A stretch of 64,000 bases of DNA from assembly GCA_027563935.2 (NCBI GenBank), contig CM050450.1:8291957-8355956 (forward strand), read 5' to 3'. The translations under genes were made by a program, and so were the position numbers. The notes beneath the pieces were generated by a model. It was not told the DNA's origin and searched no databases. It saw only the letters and a list, made by a program, of their open reading frames with translations. Source of the stretch: Costus lasius. Taxonomy: Eukaryota; Streptophyta; Magnoliopsida; Zingiberales; Costaceae. Of the stretch, positions 34,410 to 45,185 are shown in pieces. Positions within the stretch are counted from its first letter, which is position 1; each line of letters begins with the position of its first letter.

Positions 34410-35040
34410 AATGTGCAGCGAGGGAAGCAGGATGAGTGGCTGCAACATAATATCTTTTGTACGTGAATTACTGCACTTGGTAAAGTTTGCAATGTGATCA
34501 AAGGTGATTTCATAAATATAGTTTTTTTTTTCCAACATAGTTCAAAAATTACAATCAAAACTAAAGAGCACCCCCTCCCCTATAGTCTTACTTTTATCCT
34601 AAACCTGAACATACCCCAATTGCAAAACTCACTACACGAACTCGGGTCAGGTACCCTATTATATAACCCGAACTGATGTTAGATATTTAAACGGGTTCCC
34701 TCGGGTACCTAATTAAATAAAAAATAAATTATTTATTAGTTATATTTTATAAAATATAATTTAAAAATTAAAATAATAATAAATATATTTATATAATAAC
34801 TATTTACTATTATTATTATATTTTTAATAATAACAAATATCTATATAATAGTTATTTTATTATTTTTTATATTTTAATAATAAAATATATTTATTTATAT
34901 TTATTATTGAAATTAGGTATTGGATAGATTGTACCCGCATACCTAAACTCAAACCTAGTATGTACTCGATTAAAACCTGACCCATTAAACCCAAACTCAC
35001 CCCGTTTAGCTAATCAAGTCCCCGAGCCCAGCATAAACGG
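34410..35040. repeat. duplicate of the 3.93-4.5 kb segment with hAT relict
   Basis: 34520-34595 (CATAGTTCAAAAATTACAAT, TATAGTCTTACTTTT) matches the left flank of the hAT element at 4026, and 34640-35040 matches its body (CTATTATATAACCCGAACTG, GGGTTCCCTCGGGTACC). The left terminus is mutated and the right terminus missing, so the element was copied with its flank and then decayed. Confidence 0.75.
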
Positions 35041-35059
35041 GGTCGGTGGTGGAAGTTTA

Positions 35060-35470
35060 TTAAAGTTATAATTAACTTTTATAAAGTTATAATTAACTTT
35101 TATAATATTTTTAATTAAGAGCAAGTTTATTATAAAAATTATCACTTTTATAAAATTTATTATACTATTTGTTTGATTTAATATAAATTGACACCTGAGT
35201 GTTTGTTGCACATGTTTATAAAATTATTAATTTATATATTTACTAATAAAATCTAAGGCGAGAGATATGGTAACTAAAATAAATAGCAAACGTGCCATTA
35301 TAAAAAAGAAAAAAATTAAAAATATATAAAGAAAACATGACATCATGGAGTTTGAAAAAAAAAAGTAAATAAAATAATAAAAAATGAGGGTGGTGGTGGA
35401 ACCTAGGTTAAATGATATAAAAAGACTTGTCGAAGTCAAATTTTAAATTCATGGATGATTCATGTTTGTT
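35060..35470 (+). repeat. AT-rich upstream block of the LOR unit, copy 6
   Basis: Usual markers in order, with a short duplication of AAAGTTATAATTAACTTTTAT at 35063-35103. 35470-35900 continues with the shared AT-rich stretch that precedes LOR promoters. Confidence 0.85.
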
Positions 35471-35904
35471 TGTTAGTTTGTTTGTATATATCACTTGTAT
35501 AGTAATGTTCTGTTCAACTAAATTTTAAATTGATAGATGGCTCATATTTTTTTTGTATCATTCTCACCACTAAACTTATCTTACTCAAGGTTTAGATCTT
35601 AAAACTAAAGCAAATTTTGCTTTTGCTTTAAAATTTGTAATTTTAAATTCATAGAAGGTTTTGTCTAGAAAATTTTCTCCATTTGATCGCGCAAATAGGT
35701 GACAAATACCCCTTCAATTAATTAGTTTAGTAGTCTAGGTTAATTAATATTATATCATCATTAGAACCCTAAAAACAATACTCAGTCTTTGACAATGTCG
35801 ATAGAACTATGCATAGTGGTTTTATTTCAGCACGCTAAGCTCATTGTAAATAGAAAATAGGCTAGTGACACCATGCTTAGCTGTTGACAGAAAGCTTGAT
35901 TGGA

Positions 35905-36264
35905 TAAGCTCTTTCTTCTTTTATTTTTAAGAAGTAGAAGACAAACGAGTAGATCAAAATTTTAAGAATTAGAAGACAAATGATTAGATCAAAATTTTAA
36001 GAAATAGAAAACAAATGATTAGATCACTTGCACAAGGTAGCATCTTCCTCAGTTACCGACTCCTCAATCCTTAGTCAAATACAAAGTTGAAAGGGCAGCA
36101 AAATTTAATATTGTTCTTAATTGTCATTTCTGTCCTCTCTAGACAACAAACAACAGCCAGTTCAGAATAAAAAGGCATGGCATTAGTGCATTCCTTCCTG
36201 TGAATTGTGCACAAGCACATCAATCAATAGCTTCTGTATCTGCAAGGATCCAGGAGGAAGGAGC
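35905..36264 (+). promoter_or_regulatory. LOR4 promoter and leader
   Basis: One W-box core AGTCAA at 36073-36078. The second site of the other copies is changed to AGACAA at 36141. TATA-like GAATAAAAAG at 36165-36174. Confidence 0.6.
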
Positions 36265-37222
36265 ATGGAGTCAATTGTAAATCCTAGCTTTCGTGCTCCG
36301 GAGCCCATCAATTTCACCTTCTATACCAAGGCCTCGTGGCTGAAAGACAGCGACACGCTTGCTGTCGCCAGTGCTGATGGTGTCGTCGTCTTCCAAGCTA
36401 AAAGCAGCCTCCGGGACAAACAAGAGTTCGTCGATAACACCGGGAAGATTGTGCTTTCAGTGAAAAAACATGTCAGTCTTCTTTTTTAATGAAAGAGTTT
36501 CAATCAATTTTTTTCATAATCCTGTCTTACAGGAAGAAATATTTGATTATGTGCTTCTCCACTTTTCAATTCAAAATAACTGAAATTTTCTTACTTTAAA
36601 ATTTTGACTAGATGCATCTCATTCTTTCTTCTACTTTTCTTTTACATGCAAATAGACAGGAAGCTCGCATGAACAATGGCAAGTCTTCAGGGGCAGTAGC
36701 TCAGACCGAAAGGATCTATTGTTTACTATGAAGAAGCATCCTAAGTTTGACTCCGAAGAGACGTTTGACTTGTTTATGCAAGAAAACACTACTGAAAAGA
36801 AATGTGACTACAAGATCAAAGGAAGCTATGACAAGAAAACATGCATTCTTTATGAGGGGGATTCTTCAACTGTGGCCTTCGAGGTAATTGAGTTATTTCT
36901 TTCATTACAAACATGTATCGTTCAGATTTCCTTCTTGATGTTGTTCTACTATCCGTTGAATTCTTTCAACGACGGCAAGCAGATGAGCACAAGGTCAAGC
37001 TCTGAGAACAATGTAGTGTCACAAGAGAAAGCTTTTAAGGTGGCTGGACAGGGAAGCATGATTTATCAGTTCGTAGTTGCTGTTGTTGCAGTCTTGCATA
37101 TGCATCATAGTGATGAAATGAAAGAAAGAAAAGAGAAGGCAATGGAAGCCGAGAAGACCCGCTGTGGGCACGAAAACACACCGAAACCCCCTGTGAGAAT
37201 CCCCAAGGTCGCTAAGAGGTAA
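36265..37222 (+). CDS. LURP-one-related protein, copy 4
   Basis: Exons 36265-36471, 36656-36883 and 36983-37222, phase 0, give 224 residues. It starts MESIVNPSF, one residue shorter than the others, and the exon 1 donor is CAT|GTCAGT, so VKKQ becomes VKKH. Exon 2 has HEQWQVFRGSSSDRKDLLFTMKK, YKIKGSYDKKTC and YEGDSS. Exon 3 has GSMIY, the hydrophobic VVAVVAVLHM and the same basic tail (PPVRIPKVAKR) as LOR1. Intron 2 is exactly 99 bases, without an in-frame stop, because one A is missing from the AAAGCAG acceptor region; retention would add 33 mostly hydrophobic residues (257 in total). The domain is complete, and this is the best-preserved copy with LOR1. Confidence 0.87.
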
Positions 37223-37312
37223 AGAAAAGTAATCTAGTTTGGCCAAGATGAAAAATGCAAATATTGCTGGACTAAGGAGTAAAAATGCATGTTTTTATTT
37301 GAAAGTTTTCTA

Positions 37313-37633
37313 AACTTTTGTTTGCTTCACTGTTTATTATTTCGTAACTGTGCTAAATTTTACAGTATTGTAGTGTAAAAATTTATAAGATATTTAATAA
37401 ATAACTTTTTAATTACTATTAAAATTTAAAATAATAAATAAATATATTATTTTAAATTATTTAAAATAATAATAGATTTTATTTATATTATTAAAATTTT
37501 AAATTATTTAAAATAATTATATTTAAAAATTTAATCAAAATCATATTAATTATTTTTTAGAGAAGCAAAAATACTAAAAATATCAAATTATAGTTTTTTT
37601 AACTTTTACATTTCATTACTAAATAGTTTTTTA
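37313..37633. mobile_element. Tourist-like MITE, right end deleted
   Basis: Same core as the copy after LOR1 (TGCTAAATTTTACAGTATTG, repeated TTAAAATAATAA) at the same distance from the gene. At about 37633 it joins the TTTTTTAAATCGTGAATTGA block, which elsewhere lies upstream of the unit edge, so its right end was lost in a deletion. Confidence 0.7.
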
Positions 37634-38449
37634 AATCGTGAATTGAATTAAATTAAACTCCGAACAGAGATAAATTTAAAATTTTACAATTGGATATTTT
37701 TATAATAATATTTAAGAAGTAGTCTTATAAAATTTCATATGGATTGAACCATCAATAATCTCCGGATCACATTTAAGTCAAACTTTACTCTGGTGTTCGC
37801 ACAACACGTATCATCTCTCCAATTAAATATTGACATAGTTTGGATGTTTGGTTGAGCCATAAAAATTAATAATATATGTTTTTTTTGAATTTAAAGTTAT
37901 AATTAATTTTTATAATATTATAAAATAAGAGCAAGTTGATTATAAAGATTATCATTTTTATAAAATTTATTATACTATTTGTTTCATTCAATATGAATTG
38001 ACATGTGAGATGAAATTATTAATTTATACATTAAATAATAAAATCGAACGCGACAGATATGTTAATTAAAAAATAATATTAATAAATTAAAAATAACAAA
38101 CGTGCCATTATAAAAAAGAAAAAAAAATTAAAAAAATTAAAAAAAAGGAAACATGGCAACATGGAGTTTGAAAATAACAGTAAAGACAACAATGAGGGGT
38201 GATAGATCCTTGGTTAAATGATATAAAAAGACTTGTCGAAGGCAAATTTTAAATTCATGGATGATTCACGTTTGTTTGTTAGTTTGATCTCATCAACTAA
38301 AACACGTTTTTCATGATGGTCAACGCATTTATATGATCTGATCTACTAAATTTTAAATTCTTGAATGACTCGTATTTTGTTTGTATCATTCTCACCGGAG
38401 GTGCAAAAATTTTAAATTTTTTTTACCGTAGCCATAAGTTGAGTTCTTC
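37634..38449 (+). repeat. orphan LOR unit edge and upstream block
   Basis: The unit edge at about 37712 (AGTAGTCTTATAAAATTTCA) and the upstream block markers at 37928-38235 are present, then the block breaks off near 38400. No LOR exon follows; the next sequence is the solo LTR. Confidence 0.75.
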
Positions 38450-38454
38450 CTAGG

Positions 38455-39790
38455 TGTCACGCCCCAGTCGGATTAGTCCTAAACTAGTATCTTAGGATTG
38501 TCCGGTGAAACACCAGAGCATGAACTCCTAGGGTTTCCGGATAAAATCTCATGCAAATAGAAAACCCTAATTCTTCCCGATTAAATTTTATCCCCAAATC
38601 ACAAAGTTGCTCAGAAATCCTAACCCTAATTTTAGGAAAACCCTAAAATTAGAATTATACCTCTCGTCCAAATTGATTTTGACTTGGACTGTTCAACGAA
38701 AGCCAAGTCAACGCCGATTGCCCCTTCACCGCGTGCCGCTGATCGGTTAGGATGCTGACATCAATGCGATGTCATCCCAATTCGATTTCGCCCGTTCGAA
38801 TTCACCGTTCGCAATTTTGATCGTCTGACGTTAGTGTTGCCTCGTTGACGTCAGCCACTCGAATCCGCCAAAATCTCGCCCACCTTTGTTCCGATTTTGA
38901 CCCAATCAAAATTCGAATCCATCCTCTTCGCGTCGAAGCTCACCCGTCGTCTTCTTCCTCCAAAGTGCCACCTGCGCTCGGCTTGCCGGAAGAGGAAACC
39001 CAACAGGGGAGAATGCTGCCACCTTCTCCACTGTTGCCCGGAGGCTGCTCGCCGCCGGAAATACCCAGAAGCGTTGCCGCTGTGATGAAGAACAAGGGAG
39101 GAAGGGTTGAAGAAGAGAAGCTTTTTATTTCTCCGATGAAAGCTTACAAGAACCTTTTTCCGTTATCGTCGGCCCCCTGGCCGGCGACCCCTCCATCCCT
39201 CCCTCGCTGGAACCCCCTGGTTCCAGTTACAATCTCTCCCAATCTCACAAGTCTCTCGCTCGTTCAAAAGCTTTCCCCAAGCTCCCTCGCTACTGATCTC
39301 TCGATCGGTGGTGGCTGATCTCCCCTCACAGAACTTACGCGCGAAATGCTCACTGGACGCTGGTAATCCCCCTCTTCGGCTGCTCCAAGCTCTCTTTGTA
39401 GGAGGAAGCCGTCACTTCCTTCATCCCCGATTAGGGCGTTGAGCGCTTGCTTCTCATGCTCGCAGCCGCAATCCACTCGCCTCCGTGTTTTCTGCTTGCG
39501 CCCGCACGCATCCGAGTCTTCCGCTCTGCTCAGTCCAACCGGCGCCGGCATCCGCGTCCAACGCTCGTGCCGCGTCCGAGCTCGCCTCGCCACCACAACC
39601 TACATCCGTGCTTCGCGACGATGTCGTCTCCGCGTCCGAATCGCGCGGTGAATGTGAGGATGCATTCGGGTCAACATTAATCATTGACCGGACGAATCCT
39701 TTTAGCGGGCGGGCTCCGCTCTTTGCCCCAATGCGTGAGTTTGGGTTTGGGTTTGGGCTTGGACCGAACTGGCCTGAACCAGACCTGACA
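38455..39790 (-). mobile_element. solo LTR of the 40-kb retrotransposon family
   Basis: Begins TGTCACGCCCCAGTCGG and ends GGCCTGAACCAGACCTGACA, the reverse complement of the LTR ends at 40092/43433. Flanks CTAGG at 38450-38454 and 39791-39795 are a perfect 5-bp target duplication. The GC-rich body includes the GTTTCCGG and AACCCTAA motifs shared with the other LTRs. Open frames through it (for example 38845-39318) are chance openness. Confidence 0.88.
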
Positions 39791-40091
39791 CTAGGCAATC
39801 TATGCTTAGGATTTTTCTCTGTTGGAAACTGCATAGAGGGGCTCTAAAAATTTCTAGATTGGGTCATTGGATGGAGGATGATGATCGCATCCTTCTTCAA
39901 ATTTTCTAGGCAATGACTTAGATAATTTTCTCGTCTGTCACAACACAACTAGATAAAAGTGTTTTACATTTATTATTTTGTAAATAATTAAAAGGGCCGT
40001 TTTAAAATAAATTGCCAGTTTAGTTGAAAATGAATATGAAAGAATGGGGCAGCAAACCCTTCTCGGCCGGGTACCCTTTCCTCTCCCACGT

Positions 40092-43000
40092 TGTTAGGGC
40101 CCGGTTCAGGCGGTCCGGCCCAGGCCCGAAACACAAGCCCAAGCCCACACAGAGACCCAATTCTGGGTCAAAATCGGGTCAACACCCGATTGAGGGGAGC
40201 AAACGACGCGTGCGCGTCGCTCCGTGAGAACGAGCTCGCCATCGCGTGCGACGAAAGCGGACGCGAGCGGCGCGGGCGGAGACGATGCTGGCGGCGGATC
40301 CGGACAAAGACGCGGGCGTGCGTGAAGGAGCTCGGGCGCGAGCTCTCCGCCGGAAGATGCGGACGACGCGGACGCAGCAGGCAGCGACCTCATCTTTGGA
40401 AGCTGCGGAGGATTCAAGGCAGGAGAAGCGGGCAACATAGACGCGTGACGCGAGCTTCTCGGAAGAAACGCATTTTCGGCGGTGTTCGCGGAAGGAGCGG
40501 ACGAAGCGGCGACCGAACCGTGCGGAAGCGAAGTGCAGAGGAGCAGACGACGAGAACGAGCTTCGCGAGCGGCGGGCGCGCACGAGACTCGGACGCGGCC
40601 TCTCCCCTTTATAGCGTCCAACGAGCGGACGAGCTCGGGTGCGCGGAGGCGTCACCACACAGAGAGCGCCGGGGAGCGACTCCACCGGCGACGGCGAGGC
40701 GCCGTCGCCTCTTCCAGAGCAGGGCTCTGATGCCGCCAGGGGCGAAGGTCGGTGCGCAGGTGCCGACGAGAGAAAGAGCGAATGTAACCGGCGTCTAGAG
40801 AGACGACCGGCGAGGGTGGGATGGGGGCGCCAGCGGGCGTCGAGAGGAGAGGTTTGTAAGCCTTAGTCAAGGAATAAATGAAGCATCACTTTCCATCTCC
40901 TTCCCCTATTCTACGACGACGGGAGGCGGCGGCCTTCCCCTTTGTTCCAACGGAATCCAGAGCGCGGCGGCGCTCGACTCCAGCGACGACGCGGGCGGCG
41001 TCGCGAGGTTGAAGACGAACAGTGCATTTCGAACGCGTCGGGCGTTCGAAACGAGGCGGTCAACGGACGAATTCGATTCGGGACGCTGACGTCAGGCGGA
41101 CGTTAGCAACGGCGATTTTCGGCGCGGCGAGTTTTTGATCAGAGGGCTGACGTCACGCCGACGTCAGCATGAACAGTAATTTTGACTTTCGGTCAAAATT
41201 GATTGGGAGGTAAATTGATTTTAGGGTTTTGATCGGATTTCCCAATTAGGGTTAGGGTTTTCTCCGTGCGAATTGTATTTTGGGGATAAAAATTCTTCGG
41301 GGAGATTAGGGTTTCGATTTTGGGTCGGAAACCCTAGGACGAGTTACGTTCCGGTGTTCCACCGGACGGCCCTGAGACAGCGTTTAAGGGCTGTTTCCAG
41401 GCCGATCCGACCGGGGCATGACAACAGGTATCAGAGGTTGGATTCAGCCATGAAGGTGAATCAGAAGGATCCGAGAGGCAACACCATTACCACCGGCGAC
41501 AAGGAGTGTCATTCTTCCAGGGTAGGGACCCTGATGCCAACACTAGGGTGTGTTGATGCCAATGTCTAAAGGCATTGATGCCGATGTCAGGGACGTCGAT
41601 GCCGATGTCAGAGGACATCGAGGGAGAACTCTATAAGAGCTCAGTGATTGCAAGATCACTTCCCGGAGCAGGGGCTCTGATGCCAATGCATAGCATTGAT
41701 GCCAACACTAAGGCGTGTTGATGCCAACACCAGGGGGCGTTGATGCCAACACCAGGGCGTGTTGATGCCAATGCATAGCATTGATGCCAACACCAGGGGG
41801 CGTTGATGCCGGCGCCAGGGGCGTCGATGCCGGTGTCAGGAACATCGAGGTTCAGCTGAGTTCAGCAAATATGGTGGGGCAAGATTATTGTGGGCCCATG
41901 ACCCACAGGTCCGAAATTATCCTTGACAAGTTTGTTGATTCAGGTTGCTATAAGCATGGTGTAGCAAACATCCATCATCAGACTGGGGATAGAAGATGGA
42001 GGACTTTGAACATTGGAAGGCCAGTGTTCAACTTGCATGGAACATCGAGGGCGATGTTCAAATCAGGTGGGGGAGAATTGTTAGGGCCCGGTTCAGGCGG
42101 TCCGGCCCAGGCCCGAAACACAAGCCCAAGCCCACACAGAGACCCAATTCTGGGTCAAAATCGGGTCAACACCCGATTGAGGGGAGCAAACGACGCGTGC
42201 GCGTCGCTCCGTGCGAACGAGCTCGCCATCGCGTGCGACGGAAGCGAACGCGAGCGGCGTGGGCGGCGTCGAGCGGAGACGATGCTGGCGGCGGATCCGG
42301 ACAAAGACGCGGGCGTGCATGAAGGAGCTCGGACGCGAGCTCTCCGCCGGAAGATGCGGACGACGCGGACGCAGCAGGCAGCGACCTCATCTTCGGAAGC
42401 TGCGGAGGATTCAAGGCAGGAGAAGCGGGCAACGCAGACGCGTGACGCGAGCTTCTCGGAAGAAACGCGTTTTCGGCGGTGTTCGCGGAAGGAGCGGACG
42501 AAGCGGCGACCGAACCGTGCGTACGCGAAGTGCAGAGGAGCGGACACGAGAACGAGCTTCGCGAGCGGCGGGCGCGCACGAGACTCGGACGCGGCCTCTC
42601 CCCTTTATAGCGTCCAACGAGCGGACGAGCTCGGGTGCGCGGAGGCGTCACCACACAGAGAGCGCCGGGGAGCGACTCCACCGGCGACGGCGAGGCGCCG
42701 TCGCCTCTTCCAGAGCAGGGCTCTGATGCCGCCAGGGGCGAAGGTTGGTGCGCAAATGCCGACGAGAGAAAGAGCGAATGTAACCGGCGTCTAGAGAGAC
42801 GACCGGCGAGGGTGGGATGGGGGCGCCGGCGGGCGTCGAGAAGAGAGGTTTGTAAGCCTTAGTCAAGGAATAAATGAAGCATCACTTTCCATCTCCTTCC
42901 CCTGTTCTACGACGACGGGAGGCGGCGGCCTTCCTCTTTGTTCCAACGGAATCCAGAGCGCGGCAGCGCTCGACTGCAGCGACGACGCAGGCGGCATCGC

Positions 43001-43433
43001 GAGGTTGAAGACGAACAGTGCGTTTCGAACGCGTCGGGCGTTCGAAACGAGGCGGTCAACGGACGAATTCGATTTCGAAATCGAATTCGGGGACGCTGAC
43101 GTCAGGCGGACGTCAGCAACGGCGATTTTCGGCGCGGCGAGTTTTTGATCAGAGGGCTGACGTCACGCCGACGTCAGCATGAACAGTAATTTTGACTTTC
43201 GGTCAAAATTCATTAGGAGGTAAATTGATTTTAGGGTTTTGATCGGATTTCCCAATTAGGGTTAGGGTTTTCTCCGTGCGAATTATATTTTGGGGATAAA
43301 AATTCTTCGGGGAGATTAGGATTTTGATTTTGGGTGGGAAACCCTAGGGCGAGTTACGTTCCGGTGTTCCGCCGGACGGCCCTAGGACAGCGTTTAAGGG
43401 CTGTTTCCAGGCCAATCCGACCGGGACGTGACA
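40092..43433 (+). mobile_element. LTR retrotransposon with short interior (non-autonomous)
   Basis: LTRs 40092-41423 (1332 bp) and 42079-43433 (1355 bp) both start TGTTAGGGCCCGG and end TGACA. Flanks CACGT at 40087-40091 and 43434-43438 are a 5-bp target duplication. After the first LTR comes GGTATCAGAG (41427-41436), a Met-tRNA primer site. Before the second LTR comes GGTGGGGGAGAA (42066-42077), a polypurine tract. The 655-bp interior holds no gag or pol, so mobility would depend on a partner. The LTRs differ by small indels, so the insertion is not very recent. The empty site is preserved at 5473 in repeat R copy 1. Confidence 0.93.
41520..41860 (+). repeat. short tandem repeats in the retrotransposon interior
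   Basis: The phrase GTTGATGCCAACACCAGGG with variants (GCCGATGTCAGGGACGTC, GCCAATGCATAGCATTGAT) is repeated about a dozen times with a spacing near 20-30 bases. A TCTGATGCC motif links it to the LTR (GGGCTCTGATGCCGCCAGGG), so the array may have arisen from LTR sequence. Confidence 0.8.
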
Positions 43434-44169
43434 CACGTTATCCTCGTCGCCTTCCCGTTCGCGTGTGCCAGCACCTAGGACCCTTCGTCGCCTCCACCTC
43501 CACCTCCGGCGATCCGCGAATGGCTTCCGGCGTAGATTAGTGCCAGGCGACGCTTCCAGAAGCGTCAGTTTATTGTCTTCGTTGGTGTGCTCACGCCAGC
43601 GCTGTTCTCTCTCGGTGCCCGTCCGCCTGCGTCGCCGCCAGCGTCCGACGACACTGATTTCGTGGGGCGAGTTCTCTTCCAGGCTTGCAGCTTCGATTTC
43701 GCCATTGGCCCCCAAATTTCGCCGCCGTCCGTGGTCGCGCCGCCCGCCGACGATCTGTTCAGCATCCTGTTGGTAACGACGATTTACCCTATTTCTTCCT
43801 TTTTATTCATCGATTCTTTGTAGGGTGATATGCGTAGGGGGTGTGCGTACATACATATGTATATACATACCTATACCGTTAGGAAATTGTAAATGCATGC
43901 AGGTGAACATATAAATTATAAATGAAAGAATGCTAAATTATTTGTTATTAAGGTGGTGTATAAGAGATGCATACAAGTACACATGCATATATATGGTATA
44001 TTTAGGTATATGTGTATACTGAGTTGAAGTTAAGATTTTAATAATCAAAAGTAAAGGTATATGTGTATACTTAGTAGAATTTAATAATTTAATAAGTAAA
44101 TAGAGTGATTAATGATATCATTAGCGTTTTATGTTTGGTTGTGTTACCTTGTAGGTATTACCCGACTTG

Positions 44170-45185
44170 AGAGTGGACAAGGTGGTCCAAGAACTAATTG
44201 AGGGGGTAAGAAAAAGAGAAAATAAAATAGGAAATGAAGGAAAAGATGAAGAAGGGAATAGATATATCACATGATTTGCACGTGATTCAAAATTGGGTGA
44301 GTGGTGAGGTAGATGGGCTGTGGGTGACGGATGATGGACGGCGAGCCAAGTGGCACGCAGCAAGCTGCAAGGCAAGCGAGGTAGGCGAGCGAGGTTGGTA
44401 GGTAGAGAGGAGGGAGGAGAGAGATGGGGCGAGGTTGAGGTCGCCGGAGGAGCCGCAGGCAGTGTTATCAATAGTGGATTAGGAAAAATAATGAAAAGCT
44501 AAAAATCCGCAATATGATATAGCGGATTGTGTTACGGGTAAATAGCAGAACTCACACAACATTTGAAATATATATTATATATATATAAATTTAAGTATAA
44601 CGTTTGAAATATATGTTATATACCAAATAAATTAGGCTACATAAAAATAAAACAAATTATATAAAGAAAGATAACATATTACTAACTTAATTCAAGTCAT
44701 AATTTTAATTTCTTAAAATTAAAAACATAATAATGTGGTCCTTTCCATTACAGCGGTGCTATAGCGTTTCATAGCAAATTACTCAAAAACCGTTATGGAA
44801 AAATGCTATAGCGCTACTATTGCGGCTATTTAACAACACTGGCCGCGGGTGGAGAGGAGGGAAGGCGAGGCAGGTTGAGAGGAGAGAGAAGAGAGGAGAG
44901 GGACAGGGCTTGGTTGAGGTCGCCGGAGGAGATGCACAGGTGGAGAGGAGGGAAGGCTAAGAGGAGGGAGGAGAGGGACGAGGTCGAGGTCGCTTGAGGG
45001 AGGCGCGCAGTGGTGAGGAGGTGGTGGGCAAACTATGTGTTCCACCCAAATCGGGCAGATTAGAAAATGAAGAAAACTTTCCTTGTTTTCTTTTGATTTT
45101 TCCATTGCTCTTTTCCATCCTTGCTAGTAAACAAAGGAAAATTTTATTTTCCCTCCTATTTTCCCTCGTAGCAAACAAGGTATTA
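44170..45185. repeat. GC-rich insert with purine-rich edges, within repeat R copy 2
   Basis: AGAAAAAGAGAAAATAAAAT on the left and TTTTATTTTCCCTCCTATTT on the right are inverse in style. The core is GC-rich (GAGGTCGCCGGAGGAG, repeated after the hAT insertion) and includes CCACCCAAATCGGGCAGA near 45037, as in other inserts. No captured gene recognised. Confidence 0.5.
44460..44841. mobile_element. hAT-like MITE
   Basis: Ends CAGTGTTATCAATAG and CTATTTAACAACACTG. Flanks GCCGCAGG (44452-44459) and GCCGCGGG (44842-44849) are an 8-bp target duplication with one change. The interior is AT-rich, with GCTATAGCG motifs at the right. Confidence 0.88.

Noticed and set aside
40091..42866. Many long overlapping frames on both strands of the two LTRs
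   Set aside because: They are repeated in both LTRs, open on several frames at once and rich in Arg/Ala/Ser, as expected from GC-rich noncoding LTR sequence.
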